The position numbers and the translations under genes were made by a program. Under the pieces are notes generated by a model, which saw only the letters and a list, made by a program, of their open reading frames with translations, was not told the origin of the DNA and searched no databases. This document shows positions 54,320 through 62,103 of a stretch of DNA of 64,000 nt, piece by piece. Numbering within the stretch: the stretch's first letter is position 1; every line of letters starts with the position of its first letter. The DNA comes from Maribacter aquivivus (lineage in GTDB: Bacteria > Bacteroidota > Bacteroidia > Flavobacteriales > Flavobacteriaceae): assembly GCF_900142175.1 (NCBI RefSeq), contig NZ_FQZX01000001.1:992001-1056000 (forward strand), read 5' to 3'.

Positions 54320-54530
54320 ACAAACTGTGTATTATAAGTTATTAATAGCACTCAGAAGATAAATTGCCTTAAAACAAGAAACCGACCAGGTAGTCGGTCA
54401 TTTACTGCTGTAATGTGTAGTAAGTCACTGAAAATAGCGACGGAAATTCCAATTGTATCGACAAAGTGCAAAGAGTGTTGAGTTAAATAGGTTTTTTAGG
54501 CGCTTAACAAACCAAGTGGTTTGTTTTTGA
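54320..54530. repeat. Dispersed degenerate repeat, copy B, with palindrome and terminator
   Basis: Copy B contains the perfect inverted repeat ACCGAC-caggta-GTCGGT (54381-54398), TTTACTGCTGTAATGTG, AATTGTATCGACAAAGTGCA, and a hairpin AACAAACC-AAGT-GGTTTGTT followed by T5 on the plus strand (54506-54528). The palindrome resembles operators of TetR-family regulators. A plus-strand transcript of about 120-150 bases ending at the hairpin is conceivable. Confidence 0.6.
54381..54398. promoter_or_regulatory. TetR-operator-like palindrome
   Basis: Perfect 6-bp arms ACCGAC and GTCGGT with a 6-bp spacer. The equivalent site in copy A (46101) and copy C (58757) is degenerate. It lies about 475 bases upstream of the oleate hydratase start; no TetR gene is in the window. 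Confidence 0.4.
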
Positions 54531-54574
54531 GTGGGAAGTTCATCTTCCAATTTATTATTATTCTTAGAGCTATT

Positions 54575-55408
54575 TTAGATTTTTGAATATGCCTTTCTCA
54601 CAGCATCTTCACCATATTTGCGCTCCAACCTTCTTAGTGTAAAGTGTGAAGTAGCCATTTTCTGAAAATGATTGATAAAAATAAAGTTCATAGAACCGCC
54701 ACCAAGTGCTCCCGCAATTGGAACTGCTTGTGCCATAAACTTCTCACTAATTAAAACACTAAATCTCGCTGCTATTTGGGAGATGAATTTATTCAAAGCA
54801 CTAGAACCAAAAACAACAGAACTATTTGCAGCAGTCTTAATAGCCGCTTGTAAACTAGCCGAAGTAAGATTCTTTAAAGTTGATGACAAAGCAGCGCGTG
54901 CTACATAATAGCTTGTATCCAAACCATCATCATCTTTTGATTTGCCTCCTATCGCAAATACTTCCATACATTGCATTTGCCCTTCAAGGGAATAAATATC
55001 CTCTCCCTGGCTTCTAGCTATATCCATAATACTACGTAAAATATACTTCGTGGTAATGGTCATTTCAGAAGCGAAAATGGCTGTTCCAATGCCCGTAGTG
55101 GAACCAAAAAAACCACCAACTGTTCCTGAGCCAATTACTATAGCTTTATACGTAATACTAGAAGGTTCTTTTAACTGTTTGTTTTTTGAAATGGTAAGTA
55201 GATTAGCCTTTAATAAGCCCAATAATATTTTTTCTGTAGATTTTTGAAGGATATTTAACGCTTTTTCAGGAATAAATCTAGCTCCTGTTTCTAAAGAGTT
55301 TCCAACAATATTAACTCCTTTTATTGCCCAACCTATATTCTCCATTGAAGCTTTACACTTTTTAATGGTTTCAAGATCTTCACTAGAAATGGTATTTTTA
55401 ACCAGCAT
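54575..55408 (-). CDS. EcsC family protein
   Basis: This 277-residue protein matches the EcsC family. It has Gly/Ala-rich hydrophobic segments (VIGSGTVGGFFGSTTGIGTAIFASE, PIAGALGGGSMNFIFINHFQ) and the C-terminal RRLERKYGEDAVRKAY. In Bacillus, EcsC is encoded with an ABC transporter; here it stands alone. The protein is probably membrane-associated. The function is not known. The small lipoprotein gene lies 22 bases upstream. Confidence 0.85.
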   Translation of the reverse strand: MLVKNTISSEDLETIKKCKASMENIGWAIKGVNIVGNSLETGARFIPEKALNILQKSTEKILLGLLKANLLTISKNKQLKEPSSITYKAIVIGSGTVGGFFGSTTGIGTAIFASEMTITTKYILRSIMDIARSQGEDIYSLEGQMQCMEVFAIGGKSKDDDGLDTSYYVARAALSSTLKNLTSASLQAAIKTAANSSVVFGSSALNKFISQIAARFSVLISEKFMAQAVPIAGALGGGSMNFIFINHFQKMATSHFTLRRLERKYGEDAVRKAYSKI

Positions 55409-55430
55409 ATTATTTATCGTTTATTTGAAC

Positions 55431-55598
55431 TTAGGGTATTAACAAGTCAATAGCTCTTACCTCTCCTTCAGGCACGCAAACAGGTCCATTTTCACCTGGT
55501 AATTCTATATACCCTTCTTCACAAGGTAGCGAGTCAGTTTCGCAACCTAAGAATACCACTCCAAAAATAACTATCAATAAAATTCTTTTTAATATCAT
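55431..55598 (-). CDS. Small lipoprotein, 55 residues
   Basis: This short ORF, just upstream of the EcsC gene, encodes MILKRILLIVIFGVVFLGCE followed by 35 residues. The lipobox FLGC (Cys19) gives good support for a real exported lipoprotein. The mature part has two further cysteines (SLPCEEGY, GPVCVPEG) in a pattern that could form a disulfide. It probably shares a transcript with the EcsC gene 22 bases downstream. Function unknown. Confidence 0.65.
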   Translation of the reverse strand: MILKRILLIVIFGVVFLGCETDSLPCEEGYIELPGENGPVCVPEGEVRAIDLLIP

Positions 55599-55606
55599 CT
55601 TTTATT

Positions 55607-55740
55607 TGCAGTTTGATAACGCTTAAGCTAAAGCTTTTTGTTTCGCTTCTTTTTTTTTTCAAAGCTAAATCTATAAGATTTAGCGACTTTATAAATATAC
55701 ACAGACCTTTCGGTTTTGCCTTAAAGTTCGCATTACGCTT
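55607..55740. repeat. Direct repeat flanking the SMI1/KNR4 gene, left copy
   Basis: This copy lies immediately past the SMI1/KNR4 stop codon. It shares with the right copy the blocks AACGC..AGCTA, GCTTTTTGTTT-G, AAAGC-AAATC-GATTT-GCG and ATACACA-ACCTTTCG, in the same order and orientation. It contains a small hairpin TAAATC / GATTTA. A 73-residue frame across it is an artefact of this non-coding repeat. Confidence 0.65.
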
Positions 55741-56209
55741 AGGATTTGTTGTCATCAGTTTTTATTCGGATGAATTGGTCAATCCATTCAGAAAAAGACT
55801 CAGCAACTTTAGTAACAGTATCAAAGTCATGGTCAAAAAAGTAAACAGGAACACTTTCCTTTTTTTCTTTTAGGTCCAGCGTTAAGAATCCATAAATACT
55901 ACCCATACAGTCGGAACCAAATGGAATTATGCCCGTTAAGATTTTAGAAGTCCATTCACTTTTTTTGTCCAGAATTATATTTTCAATACTCCAAAAATTT
56001 TGAACATCATTTAAGTCTATTTCATTGTCTACTATAATATTAAGAATATCTGGCGTCCATGGAGTACCGTAGTCCACTAAGAATATTTTAAAATCGTTAG
56101 GTAAGTAGATGTTAAATTCACTTTCTAGTTTTGCAACGTCAGATGAAGACACTTTTTTTAAATCATCGTTGGAATCATAATTATCTAAAAAGTCTCTAAA
56201 TATTTGCAT
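55739..56209 (-). CDS. SMI1/KNR4 (SUKH) family protein
   Basis: This 156-residue protein shows the SUKH fold. It has LESEFNIYLPNDFKIFLVDYG near the N-terminus (the family's best motif is LP-F--FL--YG), IPFGSDCMGSIYGF in the middle and VAESFSEWIDQF at the C-terminus. SUKH proteins often act as immunity proteins against polymorphic toxins, but no toxin gene is adjacent. The gene is flanked on both sides by direct repeats of roughly 100 bp, as though it were a mobile cassette. Confidence 0.85.
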   Translation of the reverse strand: MQIFRDFLDNYDSNDDLKKVSSSDVAKLESEFNIYLPNDFKIFLVDYGTPWTPDILNIIVDNEIDLNDVQNFWSIENIILDKKSEWTSKILTGIIPFGSDCMGSIYGFLTLDLKEKKESVPVYFFDHDFDTVTKVAESFSEWIDQFIRIKTDDNKS

Positions 56210-56220
56210 TTTTCAAAATT

Positions 56221-56395
56221 GATGAGAACGCCTGAGCTATGAAAAGTAAGGGAGTAAACTAGCGTTTACTTTCCGCCATGCACATAGCAAAATCTTTTTG
56301 TTTTGTTTTTTCTTTTATTGTTTAAAGCAAAATCCCAAAGATTTTGCGGACATCATAAAAATACACAAACCTTTCGATTAAGCCCGAAGCCCTTA
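56221..56395. repeat. Direct repeat flanking the SMI1/KNR4 gene, right copy
   Basis: This copy begins 12 bases upstream of the SMI1 start. It holds AACGCCTGAGCTATG, a roughly 45-base insertion relative to the left copy, then GCAAAATCTTTTTGTTTTG, the hairpin CAAAATC / GATTTTG and ATACACAAACCTTTCG. It abuts the left end of the IS110-type element. Confidence 0.65.
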
Positions 56396-56461
56396 TTTTT
56401 TATAGCATCGATGAAAAAGCAGCAAGTCGAGTATCTTTAAAGTTCTCTAAAACAATAAGAT

Positions 56462-57517
56462 ATGAACACTCAACAAACTGCTTGCCCGAAGTTATACATT
56501 GGTATCGATATTCACAAACGAAGTTGGAAAGTACATTGTGCAACAGATCTGTTCGCCGGTAAGTCTTTCAGTATGTCGCCCGACCCAAAGCAATTACATA
56601 GTTATGTTTCAAAACATTTCAAGGAGTATGAAGTTACCGTAGCTTATGAAGCTGGTTGTTGCGGTTACCACGCTCATCGTTGTTTTGAGAGTTACGGCTG
56701 GCGAAGTCTGGTAGTCAATCCAGCAGACATTCATAGAAAGGGCAAAGAGAAACATACCAAGACCGATAAGATAGATGCGCAGTTGATAGCGAGAGAGTTG
56801 AAGGATAACCGATTGCAGAGTATCATAGTGCCGGACAGGAAACGTGAAGAACTTCGTAGTCTGTTCAGACGCAGAAATGACCTTGTAAAGGATTTCAGAA
56901 GGATCAAGAGCTATATAAAGATGCAATTGTTGTATTTCGGAATCAGGGAACCTGAAGAGTTCGACAATGACCATTGGAGCCATAAGTACAGAAATTGGTT
57001 AGATGATATCATGTTCGAGTACCCAACGGCGAAGGCCACATTAGAGAGTAGAATGCGTTTCTTCCGTTTTGTGGACCAAGAGCTTCGCGATGTGTCCACA
57101 CAACTAAGAAGGTACTGTAAAGTGAATTATAAGAAGGATTATCTATTACTGAGAAGTATACCTGGTATCGGAGGTATCGTGGCCTGTGGCATATTATGTG
57201 AACTAGGGGATTTAAGACGTTTCAACAACATTAAACATTTGGCAGGTTACGTAGGTCTGGCACCAAGTATGTATCAAAGCGGAAACAGTCAAAGGACAAT
57301 GGGAATGACCCCACGTGCAAACCGCTTATTGAGAAGTTATTTTGTAGAGGCATCTTGGCAAGCGATACGTGCAGACCCCGTAATGCAGGCCTACTATCGT
57401 AAACATCAAGGCAAGAACGTAAAAAGTATCATTGTCAAAGTAGCTAGAAAGCTACTGAGTAGAACCTTGGCGGTAATTAAAACAGAAGTTCCATATACCA
57501 TTGGGGTCATTGAATAA
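56462..57517 (+). CDS. IS110-family transposase (DEDD type)
   Basis: This 351-residue recombinase has an N-terminal RuvC-like domain. The acidic residues are Asp15 (YIGIDIHK), Glu63 (VAYEAG), and Asp102/Asp105 (KTDKIDAQLIA). The C-terminal Transposase_20 domain has SIPGIGGIVACGIL (helix-hairpin-helix), GYVGLAPSMYQSGNSQ with the likely catalytic Ser273, and TPRANRLLR. IS110 elements insert without terminal inverted repeats, guided by an element-encoded bridge/seek RNA. The gene is intact, is the only plus-strand gene of the accessory region, and is followed by 343 non-coding bases. Confidence 0.93.
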   Translation: MNTQQTACPKLYIGIDIHKRSWKVHCATDLFAGKSFSMSPDPKQLHSYVSKHFKEYEVTVAYEAGCCGYHAHRCFESYGWRSLVVNPADIHRKGKEKHTKTDKIDAQLIARELKDNRLQSIIVPDRKREELRSLFRRRNDLVKDFRRIKSYIKMQLLYFGIREPEEFDNDHWSHKYRNWLDDIMFEYPTAKATLESRMRFFRFVDQELRDVSTQLRRYCKVNYKKDYLLLRSIPGIGGIVACGILCELGDLRRFNNIKHLAGYVGLAPSMYQSGNSQRTMGMTPRANRLLRSYFVEASWQAIRADPVMQAYYRKHQGKNVKSIIVKVARKLLSRTLAVIKTEVPYTIGVIE

Positions 57518-57559
57518 TAAGTAGAAAAACTAATAAAATAAAAATCATAACAAAGCTCT

Positions 57560-57710
57560 AATATAGTAGTGAGAACCGTATCACAAAACAAAACCCGTGA
57601 CCTGTACTATTTAGGATCACATTTTTAGCAAGTGACCGGTTTTATTATAATTTATAATCATACAGATGCCGGTGACGTTTCAAGTTTCGAACCGATCACA
57701 CATAGGAGTA
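57560..57710 (+). ncRNA. Candidate guide (bridge/seek) RNA of the IS110-type element
   Basis: The non-coding stretch after the transposase can fold. GTGACC (57597-57602) pairs with GGATCAC (57614-57620, one bulge). GTGACCGG (57632-57639) pairs with CCGGTGAC (57669-57676, one mismatch), enclosing an AT hairpin (57644-57658). IS1111-group elements carry their guide RNA downstream of the recombinase gene; the long right and short left flank fit that group. The exact ends and guide loops were not determined. Confidence 0.4.
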
Positions 57711-57810
57711 CGAGCAAGTTATATTAAAAGAAAAAAAGGTGGTTTAAGGCAAAAAAGAAAATATTAATTAACTTTAAGAAACTGGACTAAGGCTTTTCAT
57801 AGGAGGTTTT

Positions 57811-57847
57811 GTTGTGTGTAGTTTTATTGCATAATGTTTAGCCGTTA
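57811..57847. repeat. Cassette-border-like element, 3' side of the HTH gene
   Basis: GTTGTGTGTA (57811-57820) is the perfect inverse of TACACACAAC (58544-58553) on the other side of the 57861 gene. It is followed by TGCATAATGTTTAGCCGTTA (57828-57847). This matches TGCACCATGTTAGCCAACGTT at 62151-62171, past the OLD-like gene, apart from short gaps. Confidence 0.5.
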
Positions 57848-57860
57848 CTGCGTGTGTTTT

Positions 57861-58448
57861 TTAACCTCTTCGTCTTGTCCTTTTATCCGTAAAAATTGTT
57901 TTTTCAAATATTTCATATATAATTTCAGTTGTTCCATAACCACTATAATCTAATTCTAAATTCTCATTCTCATAGAAATATTTCATATGCAATGTTGGGG
58001 ACCCTTTGTGAAAATCTAAAAATAAGTACGATGTAAAATCATAAATTCCTAAATCCGCAAATTCATTTACAATACTTAAATTATGAAGTGTACATTCTCC
58101 TTTATTATTTTCATAACCTGACATCTCAAATCTTCGATGTTCTTTATTCATTTTTTCATTATTAGTATGCCTTAATTGACTAATAAGTTTTTCATTAAAA
58201 GAAAGTCTACTTCTGATAAAATTGAAAACATCTTTTTTTGATTTTTTCTTTAACATTTCAGCAGTTTCCGATTTGCTTTTAGTTGTTTCGTAAATAACGA
58301 TTGCTAATTTCAACCATCGTGGTAAATCCTTATTGGGTTGAGTAGATGACTTTATACTATCAGAAGTATTTCCAGTAATGTCTGCAATATCAGAATTAGT
58401 ATAACCTAATCCTTCTTTCATTTCTTTAAATCTTTGGTGCCAATTCAT
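57861..58448 (-). CDS. HTH-domain protein, unknown function
   Basis: This 195-residue protein has an N-terminal helix-turn-helix of XRE-like spacing (FKEMKEGLGYTNSDIADIT, residues 8-26), then a Lys-rich helical linker. The C-terminal part (about 110-185) is beta-rich: DFTSYLFLDFHKGSPTLH and KYFYENENLELDYSGYG. It may be a small transcriptional regulator. It is very AT-rich and is bracketed by perfect 10-bp inverted repeats (57811-57820 and 58544-58553), which suggests a mobile cassette. Confidence 0.6.
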   Translation of the reverse strand: MNWHQRFKEMKEGLGYTNSDIADITGNTSDSIKSSTQPNKDLPRWLKLAIVIYETTKSKSETAEMLKKKSKKDVFNFIRSRLSFNEKLISQLRHTNNEKMNKEHRRFEMSGYENNKGECTLHNLSIVNEFADLGIYDFTSYLFLDFHKGSPTLHMKYFYENENLELDYSGYGTTEIIYEIFEKTIFTDKRTRRRG

Positions 58449-58543
58449 ATTATGAAAATTAATGTAAGCAACAAAGGTAACAATATAATTACAAATAAAT
58501 AATTTAAAGTAGTTATATGTTTACTTTTATATTTTTTATATAT

Positions 58544-58580
58544 TACACACAACTATTGTATATGTGCACAATTGCACATA
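58544..58580. repeat. Cassette-border-like element, 5' side of the HTH gene
   Basis: TACACACAAC (58544-58553) is followed by the perfect hairpin TATGTGCA-CAAT-TGCACATA (58561-58580). The same order (ACACACAAC, TATTGT, TATG, TGC) occurs at 62104-62128 upstream of the RloC gene. It continues directly into repeat copy C. Confidence 0.55.
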
Positions 58581-58915
58581 TTCCCAAATATTGAGGGTTA
58601 TATGTAATTGTTAATTTGTTAGTCACTAATATACTATTTAAGAATAAACCTACAATTTACATCTTACATTCTATTATGGAAAACCATAATCGCTATAAAT
58701 TATGTGGAACTAATTTGTAATTAATAGCTCTCAAAAGAGATTTCCCTTAAAATAACAAACCAACCAACCAGTCTGTTTTGTACTGCTAAAATGAGTGGAG
58801 AGTTCTGGGAAGTAACGACAGCAATCGCAATTGTATCGACAAAATGCAAAGATTACGAAGGTAGAATGATGTTTTAGGTACTAAACAAACCAAGTGGTTT
58901 GTTTTTTGGTTGGGA
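58565..58915. repeat. Dispersed degenerate repeat, copy C (full length)
   Basis: This is the longest copy. Its left half matches copies D and E (TATATGTAAT, AGTCACTAATATACTA, AGAATAAACCTACAATT). Its right half matches copies A and B (CAACCAACCAGTCTGTTTTG, TACTGCTAAAATG, AATTGTATCGACAAAATGCA). It ends with the hairpin AAACAAACC-AAGT-GGTTTGTTT and T6 on the plus strand (58883-58908). It fills most of the 605-base gap before the 59054 gene. Confidence 0.65.
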
Positions 58916-59053
58916 AAAGTAGCTGTTTTAGAACAAATTTTACTGTTTAAACGGACTCTCATGGTTCAATAACCACTGTTTGCTGTGCTGTTTTATAACC
59001 CTTAATGCCAAGTACTAGATGACTTCATAGTTTTAAAAAGGAACAAACATGTA

Positions 59054-59641
59054 CTAGTCTTCAGTGAGAGTTTTAAAGCCTTCCATCACATAGATTAACT
59101 TACGTTTATCTTCGTATCCCGGATATTCTTCATCCGTGAACATTGAGGGTAAAAAGCTCTTATATTCTGTATAATTTTCGCCTTGGTATAAACCGAAAGT
59201 ATAGGTTTGTCCACTACTTATGGCTTTTTTCCATGAGTTCGCTTTTTCTCCTAAGGTCGCTAATTGACTTTGATCTATATTGAATTTTCCTTCACTAACA
59301 CAGAGATTCAAAAATGCCCAATACTCTGAACTCTTTTTTTTCTGAACACGTATCCTCTTTATTTTAGGGGAAGCCATTGGTTGGGCGGACTCATTAATTC
59401 TGTAGCGCCTTACCTTACCGTTATTGAAGTAAACGATATAATCTGATTCTGGTTCTATATGTGGCAGTATGGAGTAGGCGAGGCGAACCACCAATGCGTC
59501 TGCATCTTTCAAGCCAAATAACTCAACATACCTGTGTACTTCTTCTGCATTAGATTTAAAGTCAATTTTTGGTATTTCAGGTGCTTGCGAAAATGCTAGA
59601 ATGGGCAAAAGAATAAAAAGATAGCATTGAAGTTTTCTCAT
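59054..59641 (-). CDS. Exported hypothetical protein
   Basis: This 195-residue protein starts MRKLQCYLFILLPILAFSQA, a signal peptide cleaved near residue 19. The mature part contains YIVYFNNGKVRRYRINES and repeated short strands, with a Lys-rich stretch KIKRIRVQKKKSSEYW in the middle. It ends with an acidic tail (KTLTED). No known domain is recognised. It has no close partner; long gaps lie on both sides. Confidence 0.6.
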   Translation of the reverse strand: MRKLQCYLFILLPILAFSQAPEIPKIDFKSNAEEVHRYVELFGLKDADALVVRLAYSILPHIEPESDYIVYFNNGKVRRYRINESAQPMASPKIKRIRVQKKKSSEYWAFLNLCVSEGKFNIDQSQLATLGEKANSWKKAISSGQTYTFGLYQGENYTEYKSFLPSMFTDEEYPGYEDKRKLIYVMEGFKTLTED

Positions 59642-59781
59642 TGTAAAGTTATAAAACTTGGTTATGAACTCATTGTGTTTATTGATTTTGTCTCAAAGAA
59701 TCTGTTTTTTGAATCTATGAGCCTAGAATAATATTGTCTCAGTTTAAAGAAGAATTTGTTTGTTTTTTACCTCAGTTCTTT

Positions 59782-59789
59782 GTTGTGTG
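59782..59789. repeat. Border-like GTTGTGTG, 3' side of the RloC gene
   Basis: GTTGTGTG lies 8 bases past the RloC stop codon and is the inverse of CACACAAC at 62105-62112 on the far side of the gene. Being only 8 bases long it is weak evidence alone. Confidence 0.35.
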
Positions 59790-59796
59790 GAGTGCT

Positions 59797-62076
59797 TTAT
59801 TTACATATCTTCTTACAATATTCAACTTGCCCAATATATTTAGTTTCAATATGTTTTACTATTGTTTCACATATTTCAGTGTAATCTTCATCAGTAATTG
59901 GTGCTTGTTCGGTTCTCCAACCTCCGTGAGATAGGTCATTGATTAGTGTGTATGATTTAGTGTCGTCTTTAATATTTTCTTTTATATATTCGGCAATACT
60001 TTCTCCTGTGATATCAATCTTTTCAAACTTTGTTAGTGTTTCAATTATATGTCTAATTGAGTTTGCAGTCGTATGTGTAGGAATTCCATTTTTTCTGCAA
60101 ATTTCATAAATATCCATTAAATGATTTATGTAAGGAACAGTTAAGTTATTGTTGAAATCTATGAGTTCTCCTTTTTTCAGAAGTAATTTTTTATCAATAA
60201 TATTATTTGATGCTAAAACTCGCATAAAATCATTATTGTGTGTCAAGATTAGGAATCTTTCACGTTTCAGCTTATCTATAATTTTTGAAATATCTCTTAT
60301 AACTCCGCACAAAGTATAAACGTGTGAAAAGTCCATACTTGAAATTGGGTCGTCAATTACAAAGAAAAGTTTTTGATAATCGTCCTCACTTTCAACTTTT
60401 AAGTGAGTATCTCCAATAAAGTAAGCGAATGCAACAATATTTTTTTCTCCTTCGCTTAAGATGTTTTTTGCTTGGTCTTTTTCAAGAGTATTTTTGTCGA
60501 ATATTAATCTGAAATTTTCTTTATCCAAGGAATACTTTCCAGCAAAAAAGTAATTGAGAACTGTTTTTATTGTAGAAGCTACTTTTTCTTTTTTGCTTAC
60601 TTTTTGTTGTTCTCTCTTTTTCTTTATTTCATCACTCAAAGATTTCCATTCAGTTCTCAATTTTATTACACTTTCAATATTGTTCTTGTGTTCGTCAATC
60701 AAATTATTATAAGCACACTTAATAATCTCTTTTCGTGTTGATTTGTTCTCTTCTCCAATCTTATCTTTTTTCTTATTGATAGCTTCAATTTCTTCATTGT
60801 TAGAAGATAAAACTCCATTAAAGATCGTTTCTGATTTTTCTAAATTCTGAAGTTGTTCATCAGTTAAATTAATTGATTTATTTATGTTTTTAATTTTTTC
60901 TTGAACGTTTTCTATTATAAGTTCAATTTGTTTTTTTAAAATCTCAATATCTAAACTATTCAATTCTACATCTTCACTTGATGGAATGTATTTGGTCTTA
61001 TATTTATTAAATTCATTTATTCTTTTCGTATTCTGAATTTCAATATTTGTAAGTGTAGTTATATATTCTTCAAGAGTATTTTCGTATTCTTTAAATAGCT
61101 TTATTGTATTTGCTTCAACATCATTTAAGTAAGTTGTGTAATTATCTATTAAATTTAAAGCATCTTTTTCCAAAGTTTGTTCGCAAAAAGGACAATCTTT
61201 TTTTTCAGAATCGAGTAAACTAATACCTGTTTCAATAAAAACTTGTTTGTCTTTTATTTTGTCTTTAAATTCTTTTGCCAACTCACTTAAACTATATTCT
61301 TTAAAACAATTCTCTTTAATTATATTTAGTAAGTTTAAATCTAATTTTAGTTCTTCAATTTGTTTTATATCGTCTAAATTTTCAGGAACAGATTTAATTT
61401 TGTTGTAATCTTCAATTAGTTCATCAAATGTTTTTGAGATTGGATATTTGTCTTTTTGTATTCCGTTAAAGATATTTTGAAATTCAAGTATTTTATAATC
61501 TCCTAATCTTTTAATATTTTGAATATTACTTACGTTTTCCTCAACATATTTTTCTAACTCAATTTTTATTTGTTCATTTAATTCAGAACCTTCTTTTTCT
61601 ATTTTGGATAATTTTTCTTCATCTTCTTTTAGGTCAATATTTATTTTCCCAAGTATAAAACCTTCAATTTCACTATCTTTTTCATAACTCAATGCACTTA
61701 TGTTCTCTTCAACATAATCTTGATTAAATGTATGATAAGTATATTTAGTTTTAGGAATATTTGGAATAACTCCTTTCTTTAATTCAATTTTAAAATCTTC
61801 TTGCGTTATCCCTTTTTTGTCAATTATCGAAAAAGAAAAATTACTACTTGATTTTCCAATTGTAATTAATTTGTCTGTAGGACTAATTTCTTTTTCAAGT
61901 TGTAGTTCATTCGTGTTTTCAGTAAGTCTAAAAAGTCGACTAATAAATGTCTTTCCACTTCCGTTATTAGCAAAAACACCTATTTTAAGCGAGTTAGAAG
62001 AAATTAATCTCGTCAAATTCTCAATTGGTGCAATATTCTGACATTGAATATTTGTATTTATTTTCTCATTTGCCAT
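59797..62076 (-). CDS. rloC: RloC-like anticodon nuclease (AAA/ABC ATPase with zinc hook)
   Basis: This 759-residue protein has an SMC/ABC-type ATPase split by a coiled coil. Walker A is FANNGSGKT (35-43), the zinc-hook pair CPFC lies at 295-298, the signature is LSEGEKN (540-546), Walker B is FFVIDDP (571-577), and the switch is LTHNND (611-616). The C-terminal part carries Arg675, Glu679 (RHIIE) and His717 (LSHGG), with spacing close to the Arg/Glu/His nuclease triad of PrrC. PrrC/RloC cut the anticodon loop of a tRNA when phage or DNA damage is sensed. It lacks an adjacent restriction system here, like many stand-alone RloC genes. Confidence 0.85.
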   Translation of the reverse strand: MANEKINTNIQCQNIAPIENLTRLISSNSLKIGVFANNGSGKTFISRLFRLTENTNELQLEKEISPTDKLITIGKSSSNFSFSIIDKKGITQEDFKIELKKGVIPNIPKTKYTYHTFNQDYVEENISALSYEKDSEIEGFILGKINIDLKEDEEKLSKIEKEGSELNEQIKIELEKYVEENVSNIQNIKRLGDYKILEFQNIFNGIQKDKYPISKTFDELIEDYNKIKSVPENLDDIKQIEELKLDLNLLNIIKENCFKEYSLSELAKEFKDKIKDKQVFIETGISLLDSEKKDCPFCEQTLEKDALNLIDNYTTYLNDVEANTIKLFKEYENTLEEYITTLTNIEIQNTKRINEFNKYKTKYIPSSEDVELNSLDIEILKKQIELIIENVQEKIKNINKSINLTDEQLQNLEKSETIFNGVLSSNNEEIEAINKKKDKIGEENKSTRKEIIKCAYNNLIDEHKNNIESVIKLRTEWKSLSDEIKKKREQQKVSKKEKVASTIKTVLNYFFAGKYSLDKENFRLIFDKNTLEKDQAKNILSEGEKNIVAFAYFIGDTHLKVESEDDYQKLFFVIDDPISSMDFSHVYTLCGVIRDISKIIDKLKRERFLILTHNNDFMRVLASNNIIDKKLLLKKGELIDFNNNLTVPYINHLMDIYEICRKNGIPTHTTANSIRHIIETLTKFEKIDITGESIAEYIKENIKDDTKSYTLINDLSHGGWRTEQAPITDEDYTEICETIVKHIETKYIGQVEYCKKICK

Positions 62077-62103
62077 TCTTTTCTAACGGATTTTTTTTGC
62101 ATT

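Larger units (their letters stand above)
56396..57780 (+). mobile_element. IS110/IS1111-type insertion sequence (approximate limits)
   Basis: A DEDD transposase gene has about 60 bases of non-coding sequence on its left and about 260 structured bases on its right. No terminal inverted repeats or target duplication are visible, which is normal for this family. A short direct match AGCAAGT appears on both sides (56419 and 57713). The limits are guesses from the flanking repeat on the left and the next gene's border on the right. Confidence 0.55.

Noticed and set aside
55534..55755. Minus-strand 73-residue frame
   Set aside because: It overlaps the small lipoprotein gene and the non-coding direct repeat; its Lys-rich composition comes from A-rich repeat DNA.
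57518..57860. A CRISPR array or tRNA in the gap after the transposase
   Set aside because: No regularly spaced repeats and no cloverleaf with a CCA end or T-loop motif could be found here or elsewhere in the window.
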